A DNA stretch of 58,402 nt, taken from the NCBI GenBank assembly GCA_017626015.1, contig JAGAJO010000020.1:1-58402 (forward strand). The letters run 5' to 3'. This DNA is from Ruminococcus sp. Lineage in GTDB: Bacteria; Bacillota; Clostridia; Oscillospirales; Ruminococcaceae. Each line of letters opens with the position of its first letter. Position 1 is the first letter of the stretch. Below, piece by piece: positions 33,801-41,265 of the stretch. A program made the translations under genes and the position numbers. The notes below the pieces were generated by a model. That model did no database searches, had not been told where the DNA came from, and saw only the letters and a program-made list of their open reading frames with translations.

Positions 33801-35588
33801 AATGAGATCGTGCCGGAGATCCGTGTGAGAAACGGAAACACTCTTCTCAGCGAAAATATCCATTACACGGTCGCATTCAGCAATAACCGCTCCGCAGGAA
33901 CGGCGAATGTGCAGATCATGGGAATGGGTGAGTATACCGGTTCTATAGAAAAAACCTTTGAAATAACCGATCAGAATACTCCGGAGTATACTACGGTGGA
34001 ATTTGACGATACCGACAGCGTACTGAAAAATCCTCACAAGGGACTGTTATATTATACCGGAGCCAGAAACGGCTTTAAAATAGGAGAAGCTTTCCTTGAT
34101 CGGTACGGAGAATACTCCGATACGGCGTATGCAAGGATCTACTGGTATCAGGTAGAGAAAACAGCTCCGGAATATAAGATTGATACTAACGGAAATATTC
34201 TTAAGGACGAGTACGGTTATCCCGTCATCGCAAAGCGGAATTACGACTGGGCTACCATAGACGAGGCAATAAGAAGCGCAGCCGAAAGGGACTGCACCTA
34301 TGCTCTCGCAATTTTCCCGGGAGTTAATCCCTCCATTGCATACGATACGACCAATGAAGCGCTGAACGAAAACGGTTATTATTATGTTACCCCGTACTGG
34401 CTCGCCCAGTCGCTGGGTCTGGAAAATTCTTTCTACAGCGAGGAGACTAAAAACGACGCTGGATATCTCAAGGAGGTCTCAGATTTCGGCGCAATGCCCG
34501 GGGACAGCGGTCTTACGGTGCAGTGGATCCCGAACTGGAAAAACGAATATATCCGTGAACTGACTAACGGAATGGTGCGTGATTTTGCAAAGCACCTTTC
34601 AGAGACTCCCTGCGGCGACGGGGTCATGGCGGATTATGTGGAATATGTTGTAATAAGCAGCTACGGCGCCTGCGGAATCCCGCTTGTGGACGCTATAGGT
34701 CCTCAGGAGGAGTTCGGTCTCGGCAGCGACGAGCTTTACTCTGACTACATCGAGCCTTTTATAGAGGAGTTCAAGGGCGAGGGATGCTCGCAGTCGCTTA
34801 AGGATATCACACTTCTCGGCGCCTATGCAAATCCTCACCGTGAGGACGGCGCAGGACTTTATGACAGTCTTTATGAAAAGCTTCTCAAAAGCAAAACCGT
34901 TTCAATAGCAAGCTACGGTGTGCTTGCTTATCTGGAGGCAAAGGGAGAGGTAGAAAACAGCATATGCTCCTCTGCTGACGGCTATATGCCGACGGTTTAT
35001 GAGTATATCCAGAAATATGAATATCTCAGGGATATTATGCTCAGTCCCGACAGAGTCGGCGAGGGAACGACAGACTGTCAGAGAGACGGCATAATAATGG
35101 AGAGAATGAAAACTGCAGTCGAAAACGGCAGACCGACCTATATCGAGCTTGACGCAGAAATGATAGATCCCGAAAAGAGCAGCTCTCCGGAGGAATTTTC
35201 ACAGCTTTACAGGTATCTTGCAAACAGGATAGGCTATTATTTCAGGATAACCGAAGCTAAATATTCCGTAACGGGAGATATTCTCGATATGAAGCTTACC
35301 TTCAAAAATGACGGTGTAACTCAGCTTTACGGCAGCGCAAGGGTATATGTGGGAGTGTTTGATAAGAACGGAAATCTTATTTCAAAATACGATACGGGTA
35401 TCGACGCTTCTCAGTGGAGATCAGACAGTCAGTATGATCACAATATTTCCCTTAAGCTTGAAGGATATACAAAGGACAGCAGACTTGCAATAGGTCTTTT
35501 TGAAAATGAAAACGATGCATATCCCGCTTATGCTCTGGGAAGCGCAAGCAGCTTCGGCAGCGTGAATAACTGGTATATGCTCGGCTGA
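30858..35588 (+). CDS. giant secreted protein: 13 MBG-like repeats plus DUF4874/DUF4832-like domain
   Basis: 1576 residues. An N-terminal signal/anchor helix (about 10-28) precedes 13 tandem repeats of about 76 residues (about 49-1035). The typical repeat contains YDG/YTG..KP.VTV, GTDYTV.Y, N..AGTA.VTV.G and G.Y.G...K.F.I. Repeat 3 is a divergent cap-like unit (EIYSGNYEV). From repeat 5 the array shows a three-repeat period of 690 bp. The C-terminal part (about 1040-1576) starts NPHKGLLYYTG, continues ARIYWYQVE with a TIM-barrel-like layout and ends with a beta domain, matching DUF4874/DUF4832 proteins, a putative glycosidase-like family. No sorting motif, dockerin or anchor is visible at the C-terminus. 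Likely a surface or secreted polysaccharide-interacting protein; activity unproven. Confidence 0.75.
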   Translation: MKFAYVLRRRILLSAAAVVMLAGAAAAVRFEKINTFFMNAQAAEAYDISSAEITYAKSHTFGGVAKTPAVTVKMGGVTLKKNTDYTVSYSNNINVGTAYLTVSGKGKYSGSVKKSFTISPRSISNCSVSLATETKYFNGVRAKPVLIVKIGDKTVTSADYSTCYTDNLSVGTGKVTVTGRKNLKGTVTRYFKILPRNINNCGITIDEENFDCESENLKQFITVTVVGKEIYSGNYEVTAVNDYSKGISTLTITGQRNLAGTVTKTVKLPEDDRVDISSAGFTVTLGAESFIYSGLSVTPSVKVQNGGVNLKSGTDFRVVYLDNVNAGTARAVVEGIGNYKGSVTKSFSISQKYISAAEITVDDSSLVFDGKPKEPKITVRFGDKLLEEGRDYTLEYLNNINTSNSPAVRIAGIGNFQGAVSKKFAIASRKAEDCVVTLSSESFEYTGGYIKPGVSVTLDGNTLRAGTDYSVAYSDNLSAGTAKVTVTGKMLLTGTLVKTYQITPADISKRCETAFDNKAVYYTGSAAVPAVTVTKGETVLKNGRDYVLAGENNINAGTASVTVKGIGNYCGSVTGNFEILPRTIGSAEFFADDSGLVFDGTAKEPAVTMTYNGMELKEGKDYTLEYRYNVNTSNSPTVIVTGFGNYIGSINRKFTVSPRPAADCVVILSSESYEYTGGYIKPEVSVTLDGNTLRAGTDYSVAYSDNLSAGTARVTVTGKMLLTGAVEKTYRITPVDISKKGEASLNNTDFYYTGKPVEPAVTVSSQGKLLVQDKDFTVSYADNLNSGEGRITVAATGNYTGTVQLGFEIQPRYLGKAEISVDDAGVVYDGTPKQPKVTVSYEGSQLECGKDYIIECANNINATSNPSVTVKGTGNFSGELSSHFTIQPKPVSDCLLPAYSYTYKYTGGYITPFKNTFFGGELEAGRDYDVSYENNTGIGEGVAVIEGKSNYTGTLRQPFQIKYDISRMNISGIDPKYTADGNEIVPEIRVRNGNTLLSENIHYTVAFSNNRSAGTANVQIMGMGEYTGSIEKTFEITDQNTPEYTTVEFDDTDSVLKNPHKGLLYYTGARNGFKIGEAFLDRYGEYSDTAYARIYWYQVEKTAPEYKIDTNGNILKDEYGYPVIAKRNYDWATIDEAIRSAAERDCTYALAIFPGVNPSIAYDTTNEALNENGYYYVTPYWLAQSLGLENSFYSEETKNDAGYLKEVSDFGAMPGDSGLTVQWIPNWKNEYIRELTNGMVRDFAKHLSETPCGDGVMADYVEYVVISSYGACGIPLVDAIGPQEEFGLGSDELYSDYIEPFIEEFKGEGCSQSLKDITLLGAYANPHREDGAGLYDSLYEKLLKSKTVSIASYGVLAYLEAKGEVENSICSSADGYMPTVYEYIQKYEYLRDIMLSPDRVGEGTTDCQRDGIIMERMKTAVENGRPTYIELDAEMIDPEKSSSPEEFSQLYRYLANRIGYYFRITEAKYSVTGDILDMKLTFKNDGVTQLYGSARVYVGVFDKNGNLISKYDTGIDASQWRSDSQYDHNISLKLEGYTKDSRLAIGLFENENDAYPAYALGSASSFGSVNNWYMLG
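32148..33539 (+). repeat. 690-bp intragenic super-repeat
   Basis: The block starting near 32148 recurs near 32838 at 690 bp. Long stretches, such as the segment encoding YTGGYIKP through NLSAGTA, are almost identical at DNA level. A more diverged third copy begins near 33528. Each unit equals three MBG repeats (230 codons), so the array grew by duplicating a triplet. Confidence 0.8.
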
Positions 35589-35625
35589 AAATCAATAGTA
35601 AGCTGGAAACGGTGAGAATCTGATT

Positions 35626-36723
35626 ATGGAAAAGATAAAAATAAAAAGACATAAAACCGATCCAAAAACGACTTTTATTGTGATCGCCATGTTCGCTGTA
35701 GTTTTTATTTCTGAATTTCTTAAAACCCGGTTTATTCCCGATACGCTGATAGGGGAGTCTGCGCTAGAAGAGGCGAAAACCTGGATCATTGCGGATATTT
35801 TATGTTCCGTTCCCCTTATCCTCCTGATAATGGCAGCGTGTTTTATCCCGGTCGGTGCAGTTGTGACTCTTGCTGTTTTACGCATAAAAAGCAACAGGCT
35901 GATGAGGGATCTCCAAAGTGTTATGCAGGAGGCGGATATGACTTTGGACGAAAATGATAAAGGTACCGTATCCGACCCGCCGTTTATGCGTAAACGCCGT
36001 TCATCGGGAATAGCTTTGGGGCTGCTGGCTGTAATGATGCTGATACTTACGGTCTCGTTGGTAAGCGAATCACTTATCCCGCTTTTTAAAGACAATGGCG
36101 GAATAGTTTCCCGGATAAAGCTTGCAGTGTGTATCAGCGACGACCTTGAAGATCGGGTAACTGAGACTGAGGATTTTGAAAATGTCATGTTTTCGTCGGT
36201 AAAGGGTGGAGTGTCGCACATGGTATGCAGGAACAGCGGCGGCGACAAACGTTTTATCCTCAGCGGAAATGATGTTTACAGCTTAAGGGAACAGTACAGA
36301 AGCTATGAAAGAGTCACTGCTCATGTTGAGTACTACAAAAATTCAAAAATCATAAAAAGCGTTGAGCTAAGCGAAGATATCTGTTCATATCCGCAGGTAA
36401 GTATATCTATGGACGATTCGTGGGAGCTGTACCGTCCCGAGAATATGGAGGATTACGGAAGAATAGCGTGGGTAGTCCTTCGTGACGGCGTACTTGTGCA
36501 AAAAAATCCCGACGATATACCTTATTCTGTAAATGCCGATCATTATGTCAGCACTAATCTTGAAGAGGATCGTCTTATCAGAGAAGACGGCAGCTATGAG
36601 GTCTATCTTGTCAAGGTCATCGTTACTCCGGACGAGGAGGGACTTTACAGGAACGTCAGCGTATTTAAGATAAGCAACAGTATTACGTTTGTTATAAAAG
36701 ACGGTGAAAAAGCAGATCAGTAA
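35626..36723 (+). CDS. membrane protein of unknown function
   Basis: 365 residues. Helices lie at about 15-33, 51-85 (probably two) and 127-148, with a cytoplasmic segment between the second and third carrying many charged residues, and a C-terminal region of about 210 residues predicted to be extracellular. I recognise no family. It follows the DUF4832 protein by 37 bp in the same direction with no terminator between, so cotranscription is likely and it could help export or display that protein, which is speculation. A weak GGTGAG precedes the ATG. Confidence 0.6.
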   Translation: MEKIKIKRHKTDPKTTFIVIAMFAVVFISEFLKTRFIPDTLIGESALEEAKTWIIADILCSVPLILLIMAACFIPVGAVVTLAVLRIKSNRLMRDLQSVMQEADMTLDENDKGTVSDPPFMRKRRSSGIALGLLAVMMLILTVSLVSESLIPLFKDNGGIVSRIKLAVCISDDLEDRVTETEDFENVMFSSVKGGVSHMVCRNSGGDKRFILSGNDVYSLREQYRSYERVTAHVEYYKNSKIIKSVELSEDICSYPQVSISMDDSWELYRPENMEDYGRIAWVVLRDGVLVQKNPDDIPYSVNADHYVSTNLEEDRLIREDGSYEVYLVKVIVTPDEEGLYRNVSVFKISNSITFVIKDGEKADQ

Positions 36724-36725
36724 AT

Positions 36726-36770
36726 AGACCTCCTCGGAAACCGGTGCTTCGGAAGTTTCCGAGGAGGTCT
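36726..36770 (+). terminator. perfect 16-bp hairpin between the membrane protein and ogt
   Basis: Arms at 36726-36741 and 36755-36770 are exactly complementary, with a 13-base loop. The sequence after it is AATAAAAAAGG, not a U tract. The 3' arm includes an AGGAGGT that would be sequestered, but it lies 24 bases before the ogt ATG. A terminator, a processing stem or an anti-SD element are all possible. Confidence 0.5.
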
Positions 36771-36791
36771 AATAAAAAAGGATGTGTCTTT

Positions 36792-37286
36792 ATGCAGTTT
36801 ATCAGTTATTACTCGTCACCTCTCGGAAAAATTATCATGTCGGCGGACTGTGACGGCCTTACAGGACTTCGGTTTGAGGGGCAGAAGTATTTTCCCGAAG
36901 ATCTCAGGGACTTTGTAAATACTGAAACTAAGGTACTGTCTGCTGCCAAGGAATGGCTGAACGTCTATTTTTCGGGAAAGGAGCCTGATTTTATTCCTCC
37001 GTTAAGCTTGCATGGCACTTCGTTTCGCATGGAGGTCTGGGAGAAGCTTCGGCATATTCCGTACGGTACGGTAACGACCTACGGTAGCATTGCAAGGCAG
37101 ATATCAGCTGCGCACGGAAATAAAAACGTATCCGCACAGGCTGTAGGAGGTGCGGTGGGTCGAAATCCTGTTTCGATCATCATTCCCTGTCACAGGGTGG
37201 TCGGAGCTGACGGCAGTCTTACGGGATATGCTGGAGGGATCGAGAAAAAGCTTTTTCTGCTGAGAATGGAAGGCTCATATTCATGA
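36792..37286 (+). CDS. ogt: methylated-DNA-protein-cysteine methyltransferase
   Basis: 164 residues, typical length. It repairs O6-methylguanine by transferring the methyl group irreversibly to its own cysteine. The active site IIPCHRVVG and the HTH segment IPYGTVTTYGSIARQ are visible, plus the GYAGG(I/L)..K..LL C-terminal block. The start at 36792 is preferred: AAGGA lies upstream, while the 5' extension to 36744 would read through the hairpin. Confidence 0.93.
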   Translation: MQFISYYSSPLGKIIMSADCDGLTGLRFEGQKYFPEDLRDFVNTETKVLSAAKEWLNVYFSGKEPDFIPPLSLHGTSFRMEVWEKLRHIPYGTVTTYGSIARQISAAHGNKNVSAQAVGGAVGRNPVSIIIPCHRVVGADGSLTGYAGGIEKKLFLLRMEGSYS

Positions 37287-37336
37287 ATAACTGTGTAAAA
37301 TACTCTTTAAATAACGGGAAAAACTTAGTATAACTT

Positions 37337-37374
37337 AAAAGCTCCGACGGACTTTATGCCCGTTGGAGCTTTTG
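37337..37374. terminator. bidirectional terminator between ogt and the third MBG gene
   Basis: AAAAGCTCC.ACGG / CCGT.GGAGCTTTT forms a 13-bp stem with one mismatch, flanked by A4 and T4 so that each strand ends in a short U run. It serves convergent genes. Confidence 0.8.
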
Positions 37375-37401
37375 TAAAGGGGAAATAAATTTTTACATGA
37401 A

Positions 37402-40257
37402 TTATGATACCTTATATACCTTTACTGCGGTATCCCAGAGGTTTCTCGAACCTCTGATCGTGACCCTTACTTTGCCGTCAGCCGAAACCTCCGAATATTC
37501 TACAGTGTAATTTCCGTTGTAGATCGAAGTTCCGTTTACATTTACGCTTACCAGCGGCTGATTTTTATTATCGGGATTTTCCGTAAGGGTGATCTTACAG
37601 TTTTTGATGGAGCGCTGTCTTATCGTATACGTCTTGACCGCAGTGCCGATGAAGTTGCCTTTTCCGGTAACTGTTACGGACGCCGTTCCTGTGGAAAGAT
37701 TGTCCGAATAGGTAACGGTGTAATTGCTGCTGTCAAGCTCAACTCCGTCCTTCATAAGCTTAACTGTCGGCTTCAGACGCTGTCCGTTGAAATATACGTT
37801 TTCGCTGGACAGTTTTATCTCATAGTCGTTTATCGATGCAGAGTCGATGGTAAAGGTTTTTCTGAGCGTTCCCTTAAGGCTTCCTGTTCCGTTAAGTATA
37901 AGGGTAGCAGTGCCTTTTTCGATGTTGTTTTCGCAGCTTATCTCGCAGAATCCGCTTACGTCGGTACCTCCGCTGAGTACAGTGACATCGGGGATAAGCT
38001 CACTTCCGGTATAATTCATGACCTTAGTGTATTCAACTGTGCAGTTTGATATAGAACGTGGAAGGATAGTGAATTCCTTTTCCACCGTGCCTTTATATAT
38101 ACCCGTGCCCGTTACTGTAACATAGGCTGTTCCCGCATTGATGTTTTCTTTGTACTCAACGCTGTAATCTCTGTCCTTTACAAGAGTTTTTCCGCCGTAA
38201 ACAGCCTTTACGGTCGGTCTGATCTCAGAGCCGTTGAAGTATAATGAGGTCTTGGAAAGTGTGATCTGAGCGTTTTCAAGTTTTTTTACGTCAGCCTTTT
38301 CGGTTCGTGTTTCGCCGCAAAGCAGACATGTATATTTTATCTCGCCAAGAGCCGTGTCGGTTGATTCCTTAGTTACAATGCCTTCATCATAGGCGTGAGC
38401 TGTTTTTGCAAGGGGAACGATATCCGTTCTTTCATCGCACACCTTGCAATGCTTTGAAACCTCTCCGTTTTCTTTGCAGGTGGGGAATTTGTCTATTACC
38501 CAGAAGGACGTGTAATCATGTCCGGTTGTGGGGATCTCCTCGCTGTATGAATAACCGCAGTCGCAGTAATATGTATTCAAGCCGGGTTCGGTGCAGGTAG
38601 GCTCCTGAGTTTCGTAATAGCTGAATTCATGATCGGTATTTTCATATATATTACTGGGAAAAGTAACATCGCTGCCGTTAACCTCAGCGGGAAGTACAGT
38701 ATTACCCGTTATACTTGCGGAGAAAACAGCGTTGCTGAAGTCTCCGAACTGAGCGTTGAAGCCGATACAATAACAGCTGTATCCGTGGGAGAGCGTCATC
38801 GGGGAGACGAACAGTTTTCCTTCCTTATAAGCCTTTTCAAGTATATCGCCGCTAACTGTTACAGTATAGACCTTTTCGCTTTCTTCCGTTACGTCAAGCA
38901 GACCGGAAGGCTCATGTCCGTCATATGACGCGTTATAGCTGTCTAAAGCGAGAAAATGCATAATGGTGTATTTTCCCATGTCGTAAACATTTTCACCGCT
39001 TTTACTGTCGATATCCCATTCAGCCTGAGACGCATCAACAGTGAATGTCAGGTACATTCCGTCAAAATCAAGATCAGAAGTATAGAATTGCATCCATCCG
39101 CCGTTCCATCTGTCTCCGGTGAGAAGGTTTTCGGCGGTAATGGGTGAGTCGTAATTGCCGAGCCAATCGCTGAAAAGAGTCAGAGGTTCTTCAACAGCCG
39201 TTTCTTGGTACCACGGCAGCTTCTTGATGTCTTCGTCCTTTCCCGATCCGCCGGAGCTTGAGTCGTCACTTGCGCTTGAGTCAGGTACAGACTCATCGAT
39301 CGCATTGTATGTAATTCCCGTAGTATAGCCGGAAATTGTACCGGCTGTCATCATCATCAAATTGCAGCCGAACCAGCTTTCTGATTCTGCCATTTCCTTG
39401 TCAAAAAGCATATTTCCGTCAGAGCCGACAGCGTTGAGAAGTTCCACAAGCGGAATCTCATATGTGAACTGCGTACCGGTATACGGTGCTGCATATGAAA
39501 ATACTGAATTTTCACTCAGATCTGCAAATTTTAAGATCTCTGTTCCCTCGGCGATCTCTTCGTCGGTTGTTATATCTATCACAGCCGATGCGCCTGAAAT
39601 ATCGGCTTTATATCCCTCTCTTGCATAATTCATGTTAAACCATGTGCCGTCATAGGCGTTAAAATGCACATTTCTGAGCTCGTCGTAATTAACGGTTTCT
39701 GAACCCCATGTGCTTCCGCCGTCTGCATAAATACGGCCGCTTTCCTGCTGATTGAGAGTGATAGATTGTATGTGCATGGTGAGGGTAAAATCCCCCAGCG
39801 ATCTGAATGCAGCCCAGTCGGTACCGTATGGGAAAAACTCAATAGTTGTAAAATCAGTTACTCCCTTGAAGCAGTAAGACAACGTATCTTCGTATATAAC
39901 GGTGCCGTTTGAGTCGGCAAGGGCGTAGTCATATTCAATGCTTATTTCTTCTGCGGTGCCGGTTGTGGATCCATAATTGCTGTACAGCTTTATGCCGCCT
40001 GTACCGATCGCCTCGTCCCCCGCACCATCTGCAATAGCATCGGCATTGCCGGTAATACAAAGGGTTCCGCTTTCGTCAAAGCTTGATTGTCCGGTACTTG
40101 AATACATCCATGTCTCGTTTCCCATTACAAAAAGCTCAGCTGAAAACATATCGGGAGATATGTCATATGAAGCGCTTGCCGGGACAACTGACATCAGTGA
40201 GGCTGCCATTGCGGCTGCGGAAAGACCTGCCGCCAACCTAGATCTGATCTTTTTCAT
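37402..40257 (-). CDS. secreted protein with carbohydrate-binding-like modules and four MBG-like repeats
   Basis: 951 residues. Signal peptide MKKIRSRLAAGLSAAAMAAS with probable cleavage after ASA near residue 29. Three beta-rich modules follow (about 30-180, 185-320, 360-545), separated by a Ser/Asp/Gly linker; they look like carbohydrate-binding or surface-layer modules but match no family I can name. Next is a cysteine-rich part (about 560-665) with CDCG, CKVC and CLLCG pairs and TCTEPG/TCKENG motifs, known from many gut Firmicutes surface proteins. Residues about 668-951 are four MBG-like repeats, the last a cap with IYNGNYTVEY, as in the 870-residue protein. No wall anchor is seen. AAGGAGG precedes the ATG. 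Confidence 0.72.
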   Translation of the reverse strand: MKKIRSRLAAGLSAAAMAASLMSVVPASASYDISPDMFSAELFVMGNETWMYSSTGQSSFDESGTLCITGNADAIADGAGDEAIGTGGIKLYSNYGSTTGTAEEISIEYDYALADSNGTVIYEDTLSYCFKGVTDFTTIEFFPYGTDWAAFRSLGDFTLTMHIQSITLNQQESGRIYADGGSTWGSETVNYDELRNVHFNAYDGTWFNMNYAREGYKADISGASAVIDITTDEEIAEGTEILKFADLSENSVFSYAAPYTGTQFTYEIPLVELLNAVGSDGNMLFDKEMAESESWFGCNLMMMTAGTISGYTTGITYNAIDESVPDSSASDDSSSGGSGKDEDIKKLPWYQETAVEEPLTLFSDWLGNYDSPITAENLLTGDRWNGGWMQFYTSDLDFDGMYLTFTVDASQAEWDIDSKSGENVYDMGKYTIMHFLALDSYNASYDGHEPSGLLDVTEESEKVYTVTVSGDILEKAYKEGKLFVSPMTLSHGYSCYCIGFNAQFGDFSNAVFSASITGNTVLPAEVNGSDVTFPSNIYENTDHEFSYYETQEPTCTEPGLNTYYCDCGYSYSEEIPTTGHDYTSFWVIDKFPTCKENGEVSKHCKVCDERTDIVPLAKTAHAYDEGIVTKESTDTALGEIKYTCLLCGETRTEKADVKKLENAQITLSKTSLYFNGSEIRPTVKAVYGGKTLVKDRDYSVEYKENINAGTAYVTVTGTGIYKGTVEKEFTILPRSISNCTVEYTKVMNYTGSELIPDVTVLSGGTDVSGFCEISCENNIEKGTATLILNGTGSLKGTLRKTFTIDSASINDYEIKLSSENVYFNGQRLKPTVKLMKDGVELDSSNYTVTYSDNLSTGTASVTVTGKGNFIGTAVKTYTIRQRSIKNCKITLTENPDNKNQPLVSVNVNGTSIYNGNYTVEYSEVSADGKVRVTIRGSRNLWDTAVKVYKVS

Positions 40258-40316
40258 TCTTTTTCCTCCTTATTTATATTATACTTCTGTGCATAATGTG
40301 TAATTTCACATTAATA

Positions 40317-40345
40317 ATTATATACCTGTATGTATAATTTGTCAA
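40317..40345 (-). promoter_or_regulatory. promoter of the third MBG protein
   Basis: On the minus strand TTGACA (40340-40345), 17 bp, TATAAT (40317-40322). The leader of about 55 nt carries AAGGAGG. Confidence 0.8.
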
Positions 40346-40439
40346 CTGTTAATAAAATATTATATAATTTAACTTATAGAATTTTTTATGCTCTGTTTGT
40401 GCATTATCAACAAATAATTAAACCTTTTTTCTAACTATG

Positions 40440-41009
40440 TTATAAATTTTTTCTGGCAAGGCTTTGGGGTGTCTCAAAGCCTTCTTTTATATAATCTCTT
40501 TCAAAAAGCTCTGAGCAGATCTCTTCAAGAAGCATTTTGCTGTCTATGGAGGCTATCAGCTTCTTTGTGATAAATTCACGGCTTTTTTGCGGGTACTTTG
40601 GAAGTCCGTACCGTAAAAGGATATTACGCAACTCCCGTTTCCATAAAAGTCTAAGAAGATTTTTCATTTTGACTTTTGGATTAGGCTTTGAGTCCCGTAC
40701 CGTTTCAATTTCGTCGCCTACACAGATAATACCCCAATATTCCGGGATATGTTCCTTTGCGCTTTTCAGATGAGATCTTCCTACCACGAGATAATTTTCG
40801 CAGAAGAAAGCGTCATAGCTTTTGATCTGGGATCTGAGTCTGGCATAGCTGTCTGCGTCGCTTTTTATCTCATAGCCTGTCAGTCTGTCTGTCACCGTGA
40901 AAAAATCACACCGTGAGCTTCCGATAATAACTTCTTCAAATATGCGTATTTTTTTCGATTCGTTTTCCAGCTTAAAGAAAAGCCGGTCTCTTATCTCTGC
41001 GTCAAGCAT
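40440..41009 (-). CDS. sce7726-family protein, PD-(D/E)xK-like
   Basis: 189 residues. It resembles the sce7726 family: an N-terminal DAEIRDRLFFKL helix, then a small nuclease-like core with RCDFFTVTDRLTGYEIKSDADSYARL, in which D (of CDFF) and E-x-K (of YEIK) form a PD-(D/E)xK-type triad, followed by YLVVGRSHL and the conserved IPEYWGII. Family function is not established; the core suggests DNA cleavage or repair. The start at 41009 follows GGAGGT at seven bases; a frame to 41102 would cover the promoter. It stands alone between a surface protein and glmU, with its own promoter. Confidence 0.78.
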   Translation of the reverse strand: MLDAEIRDRLFFKLENESKKIRIFEEVIIGSSRCDFFTVTDRLTGYEIKSDADSYARLRSQIKSYDAFFCENYLVVGRSHLKSAKEHIPEYWGIICVGDEIETVRDSKPNPKVKMKNLLRLLWKRELRNILLRYGLPKYPQKSREFITKKLIASIDSKMLLEEICSELFERDYIKEGFETPQSLARKNL

Positions 41010-41040
41010 ACTGCGACCTCCGTATAATGCTGATGTAAAA

Positions 41041-41069
41041 ATTATATCACATAAGACGAGCAAAATCAA
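41041..41069 (-). promoter_or_regulatory. promoter of the sce7726-family gene
   Basis: On the minus strand TTGATT (41064-41069), 17 bp, TATAAT (41041-41046), extended -10 TGA. Confidence 0.75.
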
Positions 41070-41181
41070 TGAAATTAAGACAATACCATACAAAGCTGTC
41101 ATGCGGTTGTGAGGAGAGATACACCAAACAGCACTTTATTAGAAAAATACGGATAAAATAACGCATTGATCTTTTTTCCCC

Positions 41182-41210
41182 TTGACGAAACGGGCAATAA
41201 GTATTATAAT
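41182..41210 (+). promoter_or_regulatory. promoter of glmU
   Basis: TTGACG at 41182-41187, 17 bp, TATAAT at 41205-41210. The leader is about 50 nt with GAGAGGG before the ATG at 41266. Confidence 0.8.
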
Positions 41211-41265
41211 TATGAAGAACGTTTTCAAACGGTTTACCGTAAAAATTTATGAGAGGGATATTGCT

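Noticed and set aside
30858-40257. Cellulosomal dockerin or cohesin modules in the surface proteins
   Set aside because: No paired calcium-binding dockerin motifs or cohesin folds were visible; the arrays are MBG-type repeats.
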